Positions 1 through 7,251 of a stretch of 63,534 nucleotides of DNA are shown here, one piece after another. Under the pieces are notes generated by a model that did not search any database, was not told the DNA's origin, and saw only the letters and a program-made list of their open reading frames with translations. Position 1 is the first letter of the stretch. The number at the start of each line of letters is the position of its first letter. The position numbers and the translations under genes were made by a program. The DNA comes from an uncultured Oscillospiraceae bacterium (GTDB lineage Bacteria > Bacillota > Clostridia > Oscillospirales > Oscillospiraceae): contig CAJUAS010000005.1 in the NCBI GenBank assembly GCA_910584395.1, positions 1-63,534 of the forward strand, given 5' to 3'.

Positions 1-224
1 CCGACAAGCCCATCACCGAGAAGCCCGCTGAGACCCGCATGGGTTCCGGTAAAGGTTCTCCCGAGTACTGGGTGGCCGTGGTGAAGCCCGGCCGCGTCAT
101 GTTTGAGATCGCCGGGGTCAGCGAGGAGGTCGCCCGGGAGGCCCTCCGTCTGGCCTCTCACAAGCTGCCGATCAAGTGCAAGATCGTGGCGAAGGAAGAT
201 ACCGTGGAGAAGGGTGGTGAATGA
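1..224 (+). CDS. rplP: 50S ribosomal protein L16, C-terminal part
   Basis: This is the 3' end of the L16 gene, cut by the window edge. The reading frame is open from base 3 and reads DKPITEKPAETRMGSGKG, the typical L16 segment, before the C-terminal KLPIKCKIV stretch. L16 is a large-subunit protein near the A-site tRNA and the peptidyl transferase centre. The stop overlaps the rpmC start (ATGA), as expected for translationally coupled genes of the S10 operon. The N-terminus is outside the window. Confidence 0.97.
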   Translation, partial: DKPITEKPAETRMGSGKGSPEYWVAVVKPGRVMFEIAGVSEEVAREALRLASHKLPIKCKIVAKEDTVEKGGE

Positions 225-424
225 AGATGAAAGCCAGTGAGGTTCGTAAGATGAGCTCCGCCGAGTTGGAGAGCAAGCTGATGGATCTGAAAAAGGACTT
301 GTTCCAGCTTCGTCTTCAGCACGCCACCAACCAGCTGGACAACCCCGTTCGCATCGCGCAGGTCAAGCGCGACATTGCCCGGGTCAAGACCATCATCCGC
401 CAGCAAGAGCTGGCAGGCCGATAA
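221..424 (+). CDS. rpmC: 50S ribosomal protein L29
   Basis: The 67-residue product has the L29 pattern: an N-terminal KASEVRKMSSAELESKL helix followed by LFQLRLQHATNQLDNPVRI. L29 sits at the polypeptide exit tunnel, where it helps dock trigger factor and SRP. The ATG overlaps the rplP stop. A second in-frame ATG lies two codons further (227), so the start could be either. Length is normal for the family and it is followed at 15 bp by rpsQ. Confidence 0.97.
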   Translation: MKMKASEVRKMSSAELESKLMDLKKDLFQLRLQHATNQLDNPVRIAQVKRDIARVKTIIRQQELAGR

Positions 425-439
425 AGGAGGAAAAGGACA

Positions 440-700
440 ATGGAAAACAGAACTTCTTCCAGAAAAACCAGAGTCGGCCTGGTGGTTTCCGATAAGATGG
501 ACAAGACCGTGGTGGTGGCCATCGCCGACCGTGTGGCCCACCCCCTCTATAAGAAGATCGTCAAGCGCACTTATAAGCTCAAGGCGCACGACGAGCAGAA
601 TTCCTGCGGCGTGGGCGACCGCGTCCGCGTGATGGAGACCCGCCCCCTCAGCAAGGACAAGAGATGGCGCGTGGTCGAGATCATTGAGAAAGCAAAGTAA
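440..700 (+). CDS. rpsQ: 30S ribosomal protein S17
   Basis: The 86-residue S17 is a primary 16S rRNA-binding OB-fold protein. Visible family motifs are VGLVVSDKMDKTVVVAI near the N-terminus and KAHDEQNSCGVGDRVRVMETRPLSKDKRWRV in pieces after it. A strong AAAGGAGG ribosome binding site precedes the ATG. It lies in the usual rpmC-rpsQ-rplN order. Confidence 0.97.
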   Translation: MENRTSSRKTRVGLVVSDKMDKTVVVAIADRVAHPLYKKIVKRTYKLKAHDEQNSCGVGDRVRVMETRPLSKDKRWRVVEIIEKAK

Positions 701-712
701 GGAGGTGCCAGT

Positions 713-1081
713 ATGATCCAACAAGAAAGTTATCTGAAGGTTGCCGACAATACCGGCGCCAAGGAGATCAAGACCATCCGAGTGCTGGGCGGCTCCAAGC
801 GGAAGTTCGGCAACATCGGCGATGTGGTGGTCGCTTCTGTGCGGAAGGCACAGCCCGGCGGTCAGGTGAAGAAGGGCGAGGTCGTCCGCGCGGTGATCGT
901 CCGCTCCAGCCGGGGCGTGCGCCGCAGCGACGGCAGCTATGTCCGCTTCGACGACAACGCCGCCGTGCTGATCCGTGACGACAAGAACCCCAGAGGCACC
1001 CGTATCTTTGGGCCGGTGGCCCGGGAGCTGCGCGACAAGGATTATATGAAGATCCTGTCTCTGGCCCCCGAAGTGCTGTAA
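713..1081 (+). CDS. rplN: 50S ribosomal protein L14
   Basis: L14 is 122 residues, the exact usual length. It starts MIQQESYLKVADNTGAKEI and ends with the conserved FGPVARELRDKDYMKILSLAPEVL region (read in parts). It binds 23S rRNA at the subunit interface and is the docking site of the silencing factor RsfS. RBS AAGGAGG lies 8 bp before the ATG. It is the first gene of the classical spc operon, though no separate promoter is visible in the 12-bp gap. Confidence 0.98.
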   Translation: MIQQESYLKVADNTGAKEIKTIRVLGGSKRKFGNIGDVVVASVRKAQPGGQVKKGEVVRAVIVRSSRGVRRSDGSYVRFDDNAAVLIRDDKNPRGTRIFGPVARELRDKDYMKILSLAPEVL

Positions 1082-1094
1082 GGGGGTAGAAACG

Positions 1095-1412
1095 ATGAAC
1101 AAAATGAGCATTAAGAAGGACGATACCGTCATTGTCCTCTCCGGCAAGGATAAGGGCAAGAAGGGCAAGGTTCTGGAGGTACAGCCCCGGGACCGCAAGG
1201 TCATTGTGGAGAAGATCAACATGGTCTCCCGCCACACCAAACCCCGCCGCGAGGGCGAAGAGGGCGGCATCATTAAGAAGGAAGCCCCCATCTACGCCTG
1301 CAAGGTCATGCGGGTGTGCCCCAAGTGCAACAAGCCCACCCGTCCGGCCAGCAAGCTCCAAGCCGACGGCAAGAAAGTCCGCGTCTGCAAGAAGTGCGGC
1401 GCCGAAATTTGA
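1095..1412 (+). CDS. rplX: 50S ribosomal protein L24
   Basis: The 105-residue L24 has an N-terminal KOW motif (KKDDTVIVLSGKDKGKKGKV) and a C-terminal zinc-ribbon-like segment with CPKC and CKKC pairs near residues 77 and 99. L24 starts assembly of the large subunit at the 5' domain of 23S rRNA. The cysteine pairs suggest metal binding. An alternative in-frame ATG is at 1104. Confidence 0.96.
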   Translation: MNKMSIKKDDTVIVLSGKDKGKKGKVLEVQPRDRKVIVEKINMVSRHTKPRREGEEGGIIKKEAPIYACKVMRVCPKCNKPTRPASKLQADGKKVRVCKKCGAEI

Positions 1413-1429
1413 GAAAGGAGGAGTAGACA

Positions 1430-2233
1430 ATGGCTGATGAAAAGATGACCGAAAAGGTCGAAGAAGTCGTTGAAGCTGTGAAGGCCAAGGCTGAGGAAGT
1501 GGCCGAGGACGTCAAGGCCAAGGCCAAGACCGTGAAGGCCAAGGCGGAGAAGGTCGCCGACGACGTGAAGGCGAAGGCAGAGGAAGTGGCTGAGGACGTG
1601 AAGGCCAAGGCTGCGGAGAAGAAGCCCGCCGCCAAGAAGCCGGTTGCCAAGAAGACCGAGACGAAGTCCGCCAAGGCTGTGGATACCGAGGGTATGCCCA
1701 ACCTGAAGGCCAAGTATGTGACCGAAGTCGCTCCTGCTCTCATGGAGAAGTTCGGCTATAAGTCCACCATGCAGATCCCCAAGCTGGAGAAGATCGTGGT
1801 CAACTGCGCCTGCGGCGAGGCCCGGGACAACTCCAAGGTGCTGGAGGCCGTTGTGTCCGATCTGGCCGCCATCACCGGCCAGAAGCCCATCATCACCAAG
1901 GCGAAGAAGTCCGTGGCAAACTTCAAGCTCCGCGAGGGGATGCCCATCGGCGCAAAGGTGACCCTCCGCAGCGACAAAATGTGGGAGTTCCTCGACCGTC
2001 TGTTCGGCGTGGCCCTTCCCCGCGTGCGTGACTTCCGGGGCATCAACCCCAACTCCTTTGACGGCCGCGGCAACTACGCGCTGGGCCTCAAGGAGCAGCT
2101 GATCTTCCCCGAGATCGACTACGATAAGATCGACAAGATCCGGGGCATGGATGTCATTATCTGCACCACCGCCAACACCGACGAGGAAGGCCGCGCTTTG
2201 CTTGAGCTGATCGGCGCTCCCTTTGTCCGCTGA
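1430..2233 (+). CDS. rplE: 50S ribosomal protein L5 with long N-terminal extension
   Basis: Residues 89-267 form a full-length L5 core of 179 residues (MPNLKAKYVTEVAPALMEKF onward, ending IGAPFVR), the 5S rRNA-binding protein of the central protuberance. Residues 1-88 are extra: a Lys/Ala/Glu/Asp-rich amphipathic stretch built from VKAKAEEVAED-type repeats, then a KKPAAKKPVAKK linker. A strong AAAGGAGG site precedes the upstream ATG at 1430, so the extension should be translated. An internal ATG at 1694 would give the standard L5 but has only a poor Shine-Dalgarno sequence. The extension resembles disordered or helical nucleic-acid-binding tails; its role is unknown. Confidence 0.95.
   Translation: MADEKMTEKVEEVVEAVKAKAEEVAEDVKAKAKTVKAKAEKVADDVKAKAEEVAEDVKAKAAEKKPAAKKPVAKKTETKSAKAVDTEGMPNLKAKYVTEVAPALMEKFGYKSTMQIPKLEKIVVNCACGEARDNSKVLEAVVSDLAAITGQKPIITKAKKSVANFKLREGMPIGAKVTLRSDKMWEFLDRLFGVALPRVRDFRGINPNSFDGRGNYALGLKEQLIFPEIDYDKIDKIRGMDVIICTTANTDEEGRALLELIGAPFVR
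1478..1624 (+). repeat. imperfect tandem repeat coding for Lys/Ala-rich L5 extension
   Basis: Within the 5' part of rplE the DNA repeats an approximately 33-base unit coding for 11 residues (VKAKAEEVAED / VKAKAEKVADD), with two 7-residue spacers. The copies differ at synonymous positions, so this is not a recent duplication. It codes for an acidic/basic amphipathic helix of the kind seen in LEA-like or histone-H1-like tails. Confidence 0.8.
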
Positions 2234-2250
2234 GAAAGGAGAAGGGAAAC

Positions 2251-2436
2251 ATGGCGAAAAAATCAATGATCCTGAAGCAGCAGGCGAAGCCCAAGTTCTC
2301 CAGCCGCCGCTATAACCGCTGCAAGATCTGCGGCCGTCCCCACGCCTATCTCCGCGACTACGGCATCTGCCGTATCTGCTTCCGGGAGCTGGCCTACAAG
2401 GGACAGATCCCCGGCGTCAAGAAGGCGTCTTGGTAA
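2251..2436 (+). CDS. rpsN: 30S ribosomal protein S14, zinc-binding type
   Basis: The product has 61 residues, the short zinc-containing S14 form, with CKIC near residue 24 and CRIC near residue 40 forming the zinc site. S14 is needed late in assembly of the 30S head. The C-terminus GQIPGVKKASW is the canonical ending. The RBS is AAAGGAG. A 264-bp gap, unusual for this operon, follows. Confidence 0.98.
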   Translation: MAKKSMILKQQAKPKFSSRRYNRCKICGRPHAYLRDYGICRICFRELAYKGQIPGVKKASW

Positions 2437-2700
2437 ATCTCGTTCCGCCATACGGCGTTCCGCCGCCTTGCCGTACACACGGTACTGTCGGCGGCGGCGC
2501 GCCTTGTCTGGCGAAACGATCTTCACCAATCCGTGAGCCCTACAACTTTGTGGGGCTCGCGGACAACCCATGTCATGGGCCGGTTTCGACCGGTTTATGA
2601 ATAGTTCGACAGCGGCAACAGGTCAGGACGGTGCCTAAGCCTTGATACCTTGCCGCTGAACCCTTGGCAACAAGGGTAAATCTGAATAGGAGGTATTCTC
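2437..2700 (+). promoter_or_regulatory. structured intergenic region between rpsN and rpsH (candidate cis-regulatory RNA)
   Basis: This 264-bp gap sits where neighbouring spc genes are spaced by about 5-20 bp. It holds no convincing ORF but is rich in inverted repeats. There is a 14-bp stem with two G-U pairs and loop ACTT (2531-2544/2549-2562). There is a 5-bp stem capped by TTCG (2580-2593), and a perfect 9-bp stem CAGCGGCAA/TTGCCGCTG (2610-2618/2650-2658) enclosing further short pairings. A 6-bp stem CCCTTG/CAAGGG with a GCAA tetraloop (2661-2676) follows. The last two lie just upstream of the rpsH Shine-Dalgarno site. An autoregulatory ribosomal-protein leader is the simplest reading; an RNA processing site is an alternative. 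Confidence 0.55.
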
Positions 2701-3099
2701 ATGCAGATCACAGACCCCATTGCGGATATGCTGACGCGCATCCGCAACGCATCCAACGCCGGGCATGAAACGGTGGACGTGCCCGCCAGCAACATGAAGA
2801 AATCCATCGCGCAGATCCTCCTTGACGAGGGGTATATCAAGAACTACCAGCTCGTCGAGGACGGCACTCAGGGTGTGATCCACATCACCCTGAAGTACAC
2901 CGCAAATAAGGAAAAGGTGATCACCAACCTCCGCCGCGTGAGCAAGCCCGGTCTGCGGGTCTATGCCGGCGCGGACGAGCTGCCCCGGGTCATCAAGGGG
3001 CTGGGTATCGCCATCATTTCCACGTCCAAGGGCGTCATGACCGACAAAGCCGCGCGCGCGGCCCACGTCGGCGGCGAAGTCCTTGCGTTTGTATGGTAA
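2701..3099 (+). CDS. rpsH: 30S ribosomal protein S8
   Basis: The 132-residue S8 starts MQITDPIADMLTRIRNA and carries the conserved C-terminal GIAIISTSKGVMTDKAARA segment that contacts 16S helix 21. S8 is the classical spc-operon autoregulator in E. coli. That makes the structured 264-bp region directly upstream worth testing as a feedback site here. The RBS is TAGGAGG. Confidence 0.98.
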   Translation: MQITDPIADMLTRIRNASNAGHETVDVPASNMKKSIAQILLDEGYIKNYQLVEDGTQGVIHITLKYTANKEKVITNLRRVSKPGLRVYAGADELPRVIKGLGIAIISTSKGVMTDKAARAAHVGGEVLAFVW

Positions 3100-3113
3100 G
3101 GGGGTAGAGAGCC

Positions 3114-3662
3114 ATGTCGAGAATCGGAAGAATGCCCATCGACCTCCCCGCCGGGGTGGAGATCACCATCGGAGAGGGCAACCATGTGACCGTGAAAGGC
3201 CCGAAGGGCACTTTGGAGCAAGACCTCGCTCCTGCCATGCACATCAAGAAGGAAGGCGCTCAGCTCATTGTGGAGCGTCCCAACGATCTGAAGGAAAACC
3301 GCTCTCTCCACGGTCTGACCCGCACCCTCCTCCACAATATGGTGGTGGGCGTCACCGACGGCTTCACCAAGGAGCTGGACGTGAACGGCGTGGGTTACCG
3401 CGTGGCCATGGAGGGCGGCAAGCTGGTGATGAATCTGGGCTTTTCCCATCAGGTCACCATGGAAGCTCCCGCTGACATCAAGCTGGAGACTCCCAACCCC
3501 AACAAGATCGTCGTTTCCGGCGCGGACAAGCAGCGCGTGGGCCAGTTCGCCGCCGAGATCAGAGAGAAACGTCCGCCCGAACCCTATAAGGGCAAGGGGA
3601 TCAAATATGCTGACGAGGTCATCCGCCGTAAGGAAGGCAAGACCGGCGTGAAGAAGAAGTAA
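3114..3662 (+). CDS. rplF: 50S ribosomal protein L6
   Basis: L6 is 182 residues with the two-domain family pattern. It opens MSRIGRMPIDLPAGVEITI and closes with the signature PPEPYKGKGIKYADEVIRRK-type motif. It binds 23S rRNA near the sarcin-ricin loop and the factor-binding site. It follows rpsH at 14 bp in the normal order. Confidence 0.98.
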   Translation: MSRIGRMPIDLPAGVEITIGEGNHVTVKGPKGTLEQDLAPAMHIKKEGAQLIVERPNDLKENRSLHGLTRTLLHNMVVGVTDGFTKELDVNGVGYRVAMEGGKLVMNLGFSHQVTMEAPADIKLETPNPNKIVVSGADKQRVGQFAAEIREKRPPEPYKGKGIKYADEVIRRKEGKTGVKKK

Positions 3663-3676
3663 GGAGGTGTGCTAAT

Positions 3677-4033
3677 ATGATCAAGAAAATCGACAGCAAC
3701 GCGCAGCGTTTGCGCCGTCACAAGAGAGTGCGCGCCAAGATCAGCGGCACGCCCGAGCGGCCCCGTCTGAACGTGTTCCGCAGCGACAGCAACATCTATG
3801 CACAGGTGATCGACGACGTTGCAGGCGTCACCCTGTGTTCTGCGTCCTCCTTGGAGAAGGGCTTCGGCACCGGCTCCAACTGTGAGGCGGCCAAGAAGGT
3901 CGGTCAGGCGGTAGCCGAGCGCGCCAAGGCCAAGGGGATCACCACGGTGGTCTTTGACCGGGGCGGCTATGTCTACCACGGCCGTGTCCAAGCTCTGGCC
4001 GAAGGCGCCCGCGAGGGCGGCCTGCAGTTTTAA
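3677..4033 (+). CDS. rplR: 50S ribosomal protein L18
   Basis: The 118-residue L18 is a 5S rRNA-binding protein. Family features are the basic N-terminus (RLRRHKRVRAKISGT), RPRLNVFRSDSNIYAQVIDD, and the terminal DRGGYVYHGRVQALAEGARE region ending in GLQF. Length and position between rplF and rpsE are standard. The RBS is AAGGAGGTG. Confidence 0.98.
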   Translation: MIKKIDSNAQRLRRHKRVRAKISGTPERPRLNVFRSDSNIYAQVIDDVAGVTLCSASSLEKGFGTGSNCEAAKKVGQAVAERAKAKGITTVVFDRGGYVYHGRVQALAEGAREGGLQF

Positions 4034-4051
4034 GGGAGGAGGAAGCGAGTT

Positions 4052-4552
4052 ATGCCAAGATTTGAAAAAGAGCAGAGCGAGTATACCGAGAAGCTGGTTG
4101 CCCTCAACCGCGTCAGCAAGACCGTGAAGGGCGGCCGCGTGATGAAGTTTGCCGCTCTGATGGTCGTGGGCGACGAGAAGGGCCGCGTGGGCTTCGGCAC
4201 AGGCAAGGCCGCCGAAGTTCCCGAAGCGATCCGCAAGGGGATCGAGGACGCCAAGAAGAACATGACCGACATTACCCTTTCCGGCACTACCATTCCCCAT
4301 GAGGTCATCGGCGAGTTCGGCGCGGGCCGCGTGCTTTTGAAGCCCGCTGCCCCCGGTACCGGCATCATCGCCGGCGGCCCGGTGCGTGCCGTGATGGAGG
4401 CCGCGGGCATCCGCGACATCCGCGCCAAGTGCCTGCGCTCCAACAACCCCCAGAACGTCGTCTCCGCCACCTTCCAAGGCTTGAGAAGCCTGCGTGGGCC
4501 GGAGGAGGTCGCCCGGGTGCGCGGCAAGAGCGTGGAAGAGCTTTTAGGTTAA
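4052..4552 (+). CDS. rpsE: 30S ribosomal protein S5
   Basis: S5 is 166 residues. It has the N-terminal dsRNA-binding-like domain (RVSKTVKGGRVMKFAALMVVGD) and the C-terminal GIIAGGPVRAVMEAAGI segment. It contributes to decoding fidelity and mRNA unwinding at the entry channel. GGGAGGAGG lies 9 bp before the ATG. Confidence 0.98.
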   Translation: MPRFEKEQSEYTEKLVALNRVSKTVKGGRVMKFAALMVVGDEKGRVGFGTGKAAEVPEAIRKGIEDAKKNMTDITLSGTTIPHEVIGEFGAGRVLLKPAAPGTGIIAGGPVRAVMEAAGIRDIRAKCLRSNNPQNVVSATFQGLRSLRGPEEVARVRGKSVEELLG

Positions 4553-4565
4553 GGAGGCTTTGAGC

Positions 4566-4748
4566 ATGGCTAACGTTAAAATCACTCTGGCCAAGAGCCT
4601 GAATGGTCGCCTTGCCAAGCACAAGGCCACCGCAGAGGCTTTGGGCCTCAAGAAGATTGGCGACACCACCGTGCAGCCCGACAACGAGGCTACCCGGGGC
4701 AAGATCGCCCTGATCGGTTACCTCCTCAACGTAACCGAGGAAAAGTAA
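4566..4748 (+). CDS. rpmD: 50S ribosomal protein L30
   Basis: L30 starts at the ATG at 4566, 7 bp after GGAGG, giving 60 residues (MANVKITLAKSLNGRLAKHK). An in-frame TTG two codons upstream is too close to the Shine-Dalgarno site. The family pattern LGLKKIGDTTVQPDNEATRGKI is present. It follows rpsE at 13 bp. Confidence 0.96.
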   Translation: MANVKITLAKSLNGRLAKHKATAEALGLKKIGDTTVQPDNEATRGKIALIGYLLNVTEEK

Positions 4749-4761
4749 GGAGGCGCCAGAA

Positions 4762-5202
4762 ATGAATTTGCATGATCTTTCCCCCGCGCCCGGTTCGACC
4801 CAAGTGGGCAAGCGCAAGGGGCGCGGCCCCGGCACGGGCAACGGCAAGACCGCCGGCCGCGGGCACAAGGGCCAGTGGGCTCGCTCCGGCGGCGGCGTGC
4901 GCGTGGGCTTTGAGGGCGGCCAGATGCCCTTGGCCCGCCGCGTGCCCAAGCGGGGCTTCAACAACATTTTCGCTAAACCTCTGGAGGCCATCAACGTGGC
5001 TTCCCTCAACAAGTTCGAAGACGGCGACACCGTAAATGTGTGCGACCTGCTGGATAAAGGGATCCTCTCCAAGTGCGAGCACGGCGTGAAGGTGCTGGGC
5101 AACGGGACGCTCTCCAAGAAGCTGACCGTTCGCGCGTCCGCCTTTTCCGCCTCCGCCAAGGAGAAGATCGAGCAGGCCGGCGGAAAGGCCGAGGTGATTT
5201 GA
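4762..5202 (+). CDS. rplO: 50S ribosomal protein L15
   Basis: L15 is 146 residues. It begins MNLHDLSPAPGSTQVGKRKG and contains the glycine/arginine-rich GRGPGTGNGKTAGRGHKGQ stretch that threads into 23S rRNA, then FEGGQMPLARRVPKRGF. It is a late assembly protein. It is followed after one base by the secY start. Confidence 0.98.
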   Translation: MNLHDLSPAPGSTQVGKRKGRGPGTGNGKTAGRGHKGQWARSGGGVRVGFEGGQMPLARRVPKRGFNNIFAKPLEAINVASLNKFEDGDTVNVCDLLDKGILSKCEHGVKVLGNGTLSKKLTVRASAFSASAKEKIEQAGGKAEVI

Positions 5203-5203
5203 T

Positions 5204-6601
5204 TTGATCTCCACCATTCGCAACGCTTGGAAGATCGACGAGCTGCGTAAGAAGATCCTCTTCACCCTCTTCGCGCTGCTCATCTTCCGTCTGGGCTGCG
5301 CCGTCCCCGTTCCCTTCGTGAACAGCGACGCGCTGAGCAGCTATCTGGCGGGCCAGTCGGGCACGATCTTCAGCCTGCTGAACGCCATGAGCGGCGACGC
5401 CTTTGCACAGGCGACGGTGTTCGCCCTCAGCATCCAGCCCTATATCAACAGCTCCATCATCATCGAGCTGCTGTGCATCGCCATTCCGGCGTTGGAGCGG
5501 CTCAAGACCGACGGCGGCGAGGAAGGCCGTAAGAAGATCGCCGCCATCACCCGCTACGCCACCGTGGCCATCGCGATCCTTCAGGGATTTGGGTACTTCA
5601 CCCTGATCCGCAGCTGGGGTCTGATCAACTACCACGGCGTGCCTGCGTGGCTGGTGGGCGTCATCGTGGTGATGGCCTTCACCGCCGGCTCTGCCTTTGT
5701 CATGTGGCTGGGTGAGCAGATCACCGAGTTCGGCATCGGCAACGGCATTTCCATCATCCTCTTCGGGGGCATCGTCTCCCGCGTGCCCAGCATGATCATG
5801 GCGATGATCAACGGCGTGCAGACGTGGGCGGGCGTGAAGAACGGAACCCTCACCGCCGAGATCTGGCAGACCCGGAATCCCAACACCTACGCCACCGTGG
5901 AGGAGGCACAGGCGGGCCTGAACAAGGCGGCCATGCACCCCGGCTTCATTCCTCTGTTCATCATCGGAATGCTGCTTCTGGTCATCTTCATCGTGTTCAT
6001 CACCAACGCCGAGCGCCGGATTCCCGTGCAGTACGCCAAGCGGGTGGTGGGCCGGAAGATGTACGGCGGTCAGTCCACCCACCTGCCCATGAAGGTGAAT
6101 ATGTCCGGCGTTATGCCCATCATCTTCGCGCAGGCCATTGCGTCCCTCCCCGCCACCATCGCGGCGTTCTTCGGCGTGACCAACAAGTCCGAGGGCTTCG
6201 GCGGCGCGTTTATGCGGGTGTTTGACGCCAGCGGCGTGGTATACGCCGTCGTATATTTCCTGCTGATCTTGGGCTTCAGCTACTTCTACTCCTCCATTCA
6301 GTTCAACCCCGTAGAGGTGGCCAACAACCTGAAGAAGAACGGCGGCTTCGTCCCCGGCTTCCGTCCGGGTAAGCCCACCGCCGACTTCATCCACAAGGTT
6401 CTGAACAAGATCACCCTGTTCGGCGCTTTGTATCTGTCGGTGATCGCGATCCTGCCTATCGTTACCGGGAACATCATCGGCATCCAGTCCTTGGCCATCG
6501 GCGGTACGTCCATCATCATCGTGGTCGGCGTGGCGCTGGAGACGGTGAAGGCCATGGAGGCCCAGATGCTCATGCGGCACTACAAGGGCTTCTTGGAGTA
6601 A
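5204..6601 (+). CDS. secY: preprotein translocase subunit SecY (TTG start)
   Basis: SecY is the ten-helix pore of the Sec translocon. The 465-residue product starts MISTIRNAWKIDELRKKILF from a TTG codon at 5204. The preceding GAGGTG and the exact match of this N-terminus to the family support that start. Landmarks are SIQPYINSSIIIELL (helix 2), EFGIGNGISIILFGGI, RRIPVQYAKRVVGRKMYGG (cytoplasmic loop C5 region) and the C-terminal MLMRHYKGFLE. It is about 30 residues longer than B. subtilis SecY, largely from a loop at about residues 205-247. Confidence 0.97.
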   Translation: MISTIRNAWKIDELRKKILFTLFALLIFRLGCAVPVPFVNSDALSSYLAGQSGTIFSLLNAMSGDAFAQATVFALSIQPYINSSIIIELLCIAIPALERLKTDGGEEGRKKIAAITRYATVAIAILQGFGYFTLIRSWGLINYHGVPAWLVGVIVVMAFTAGSAFVMWLGEQITEFGIGNGISIILFGGIVSRVPSMIMAMINGVQTWAGVKNGTLTAEIWQTRNPNTYATVEEAQAGLNKAAMHPGFIPLFIIGMLLLVIFIVFITNAERRIPVQYAKRVVGRKMYGGQSTHLPMKVNMSGVMPIIFAQAIASLPATIAAFFGVTNKSEGFGGAFMRVFDASGVVYAVVYFLLILGFSYFYSSIQFNPVEVANNLKKNGGFVPGFRPGKPTADFIHKVLNKITLFGALYLSVIAILPIVTGNIIGIQSLAIGGTSIIIVVGVALETVKAMEAQMLMRHYKGFLE

Positions 6602-6613
6602 GGGGTGCGCGCC

Positions 6614-7249
6614 ATGAAGATCATCTTCTTGGGCGCGCCCGGCGCGGGGAAGGGCACACAGGCTGAGATCTTCTCCGAAAAGCTGGGAATCCCCACCATT
6701 TCCACCGGAAATATCCTCCGGGCCGCCATTCAGGCGGGCACGACCGTAGGACTTCAGGCCAAGGCGCTGATCGACGCGGGCAAGTTAGTTCCCGACGAGG
6801 TCATTCTTGCCATCGTTCAAGAGCGGCTGAGCCGCGACGACTGCGCCAAGGGCTTCATTCTGGACGGCGTGCCCCGCACACTGGCGCAGGCCCAAGCCAT
6901 GGAGGACATGGGCATTTCCATCGACCATGTGGTAGATCTGGAGGTGCCCGACGCAGTCATCATCACCCGCATGAGCGGGCGGCGGGTCTGCGAGAGCTGC
7001 GGCGCACCGTATCATGTGGAGGCCAACCCGCCCAAGGCGGAAGGCGTTTGCGACCACTGCGGCGGCAAGCTGGTCACCCGCAAGGACGACCGGGCCGAGA
7101 CAGTGAAGGAACGCTTGGAGGTCTATCACAGCGTCACCGAGCCGCTGCGGCAGTTTTACGGTGAGCGGGGCTTGCTCCGCACCGTTCCCGGCGACAAGGG
7201 CAGCGTGGAGGACATCTCCGCCGCCGTCGCAAGGGCGCTGGGAGTGTAA
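6614..7249 (+). CDS. adk: adenylate kinase, zinc-type lid
   Basis: Adenylate kinase interconverts ATP, AMP and ADP. The P-loop GAPGAGKGT is at residues 7-15 when the ATG at 6614 is used, with GGGG 8 bp upstream. An in-frame GTG at 6605 is less likely. The lid carries four cysteines in two pairs (CESC and CDHC), the zinc-binding form typical of Gram-positives. The 211-residue length is normal, and secY-adk-map order is standard in Firmicutes. Confidence 0.97.
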   Translation: MKIIFLGAPGAGKGTQAEIFSEKLGIPTISTGNILRAAIQAGTTVGLQAKALIDAGKLVPDEVILAIVQERLSRDDCAKGFILDGVPRTLAQAQAMEDMGISIDHVVDLEVPDAVIITRMSGRRVCESCGAPYHVEANPPKAEGVCDHCGGKLVTRKDDRAETVKERLEVYHSVTEPLRQFYGERGLLRTVPGDKGSVEDISAAVARALGV

Positions 7250-7251
7250 GC

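Noticed and set aside
2531..2700. tmRNA-like or tRNA-like gene in the rpsN-rpsH gap
   Set aside because: The GTTTCGAC motif recalls tmRNA, but the stretch is too short. It has no tRNA-like 3' end with CCA and no tag ORF. It is kept only as a structured leader candidate.
5006..6580. 524-residue open frame antisense to secY
   Set aside because: Histidine/glycine/aspartate-rich shadow frame of secY with no family features; secY is certain.
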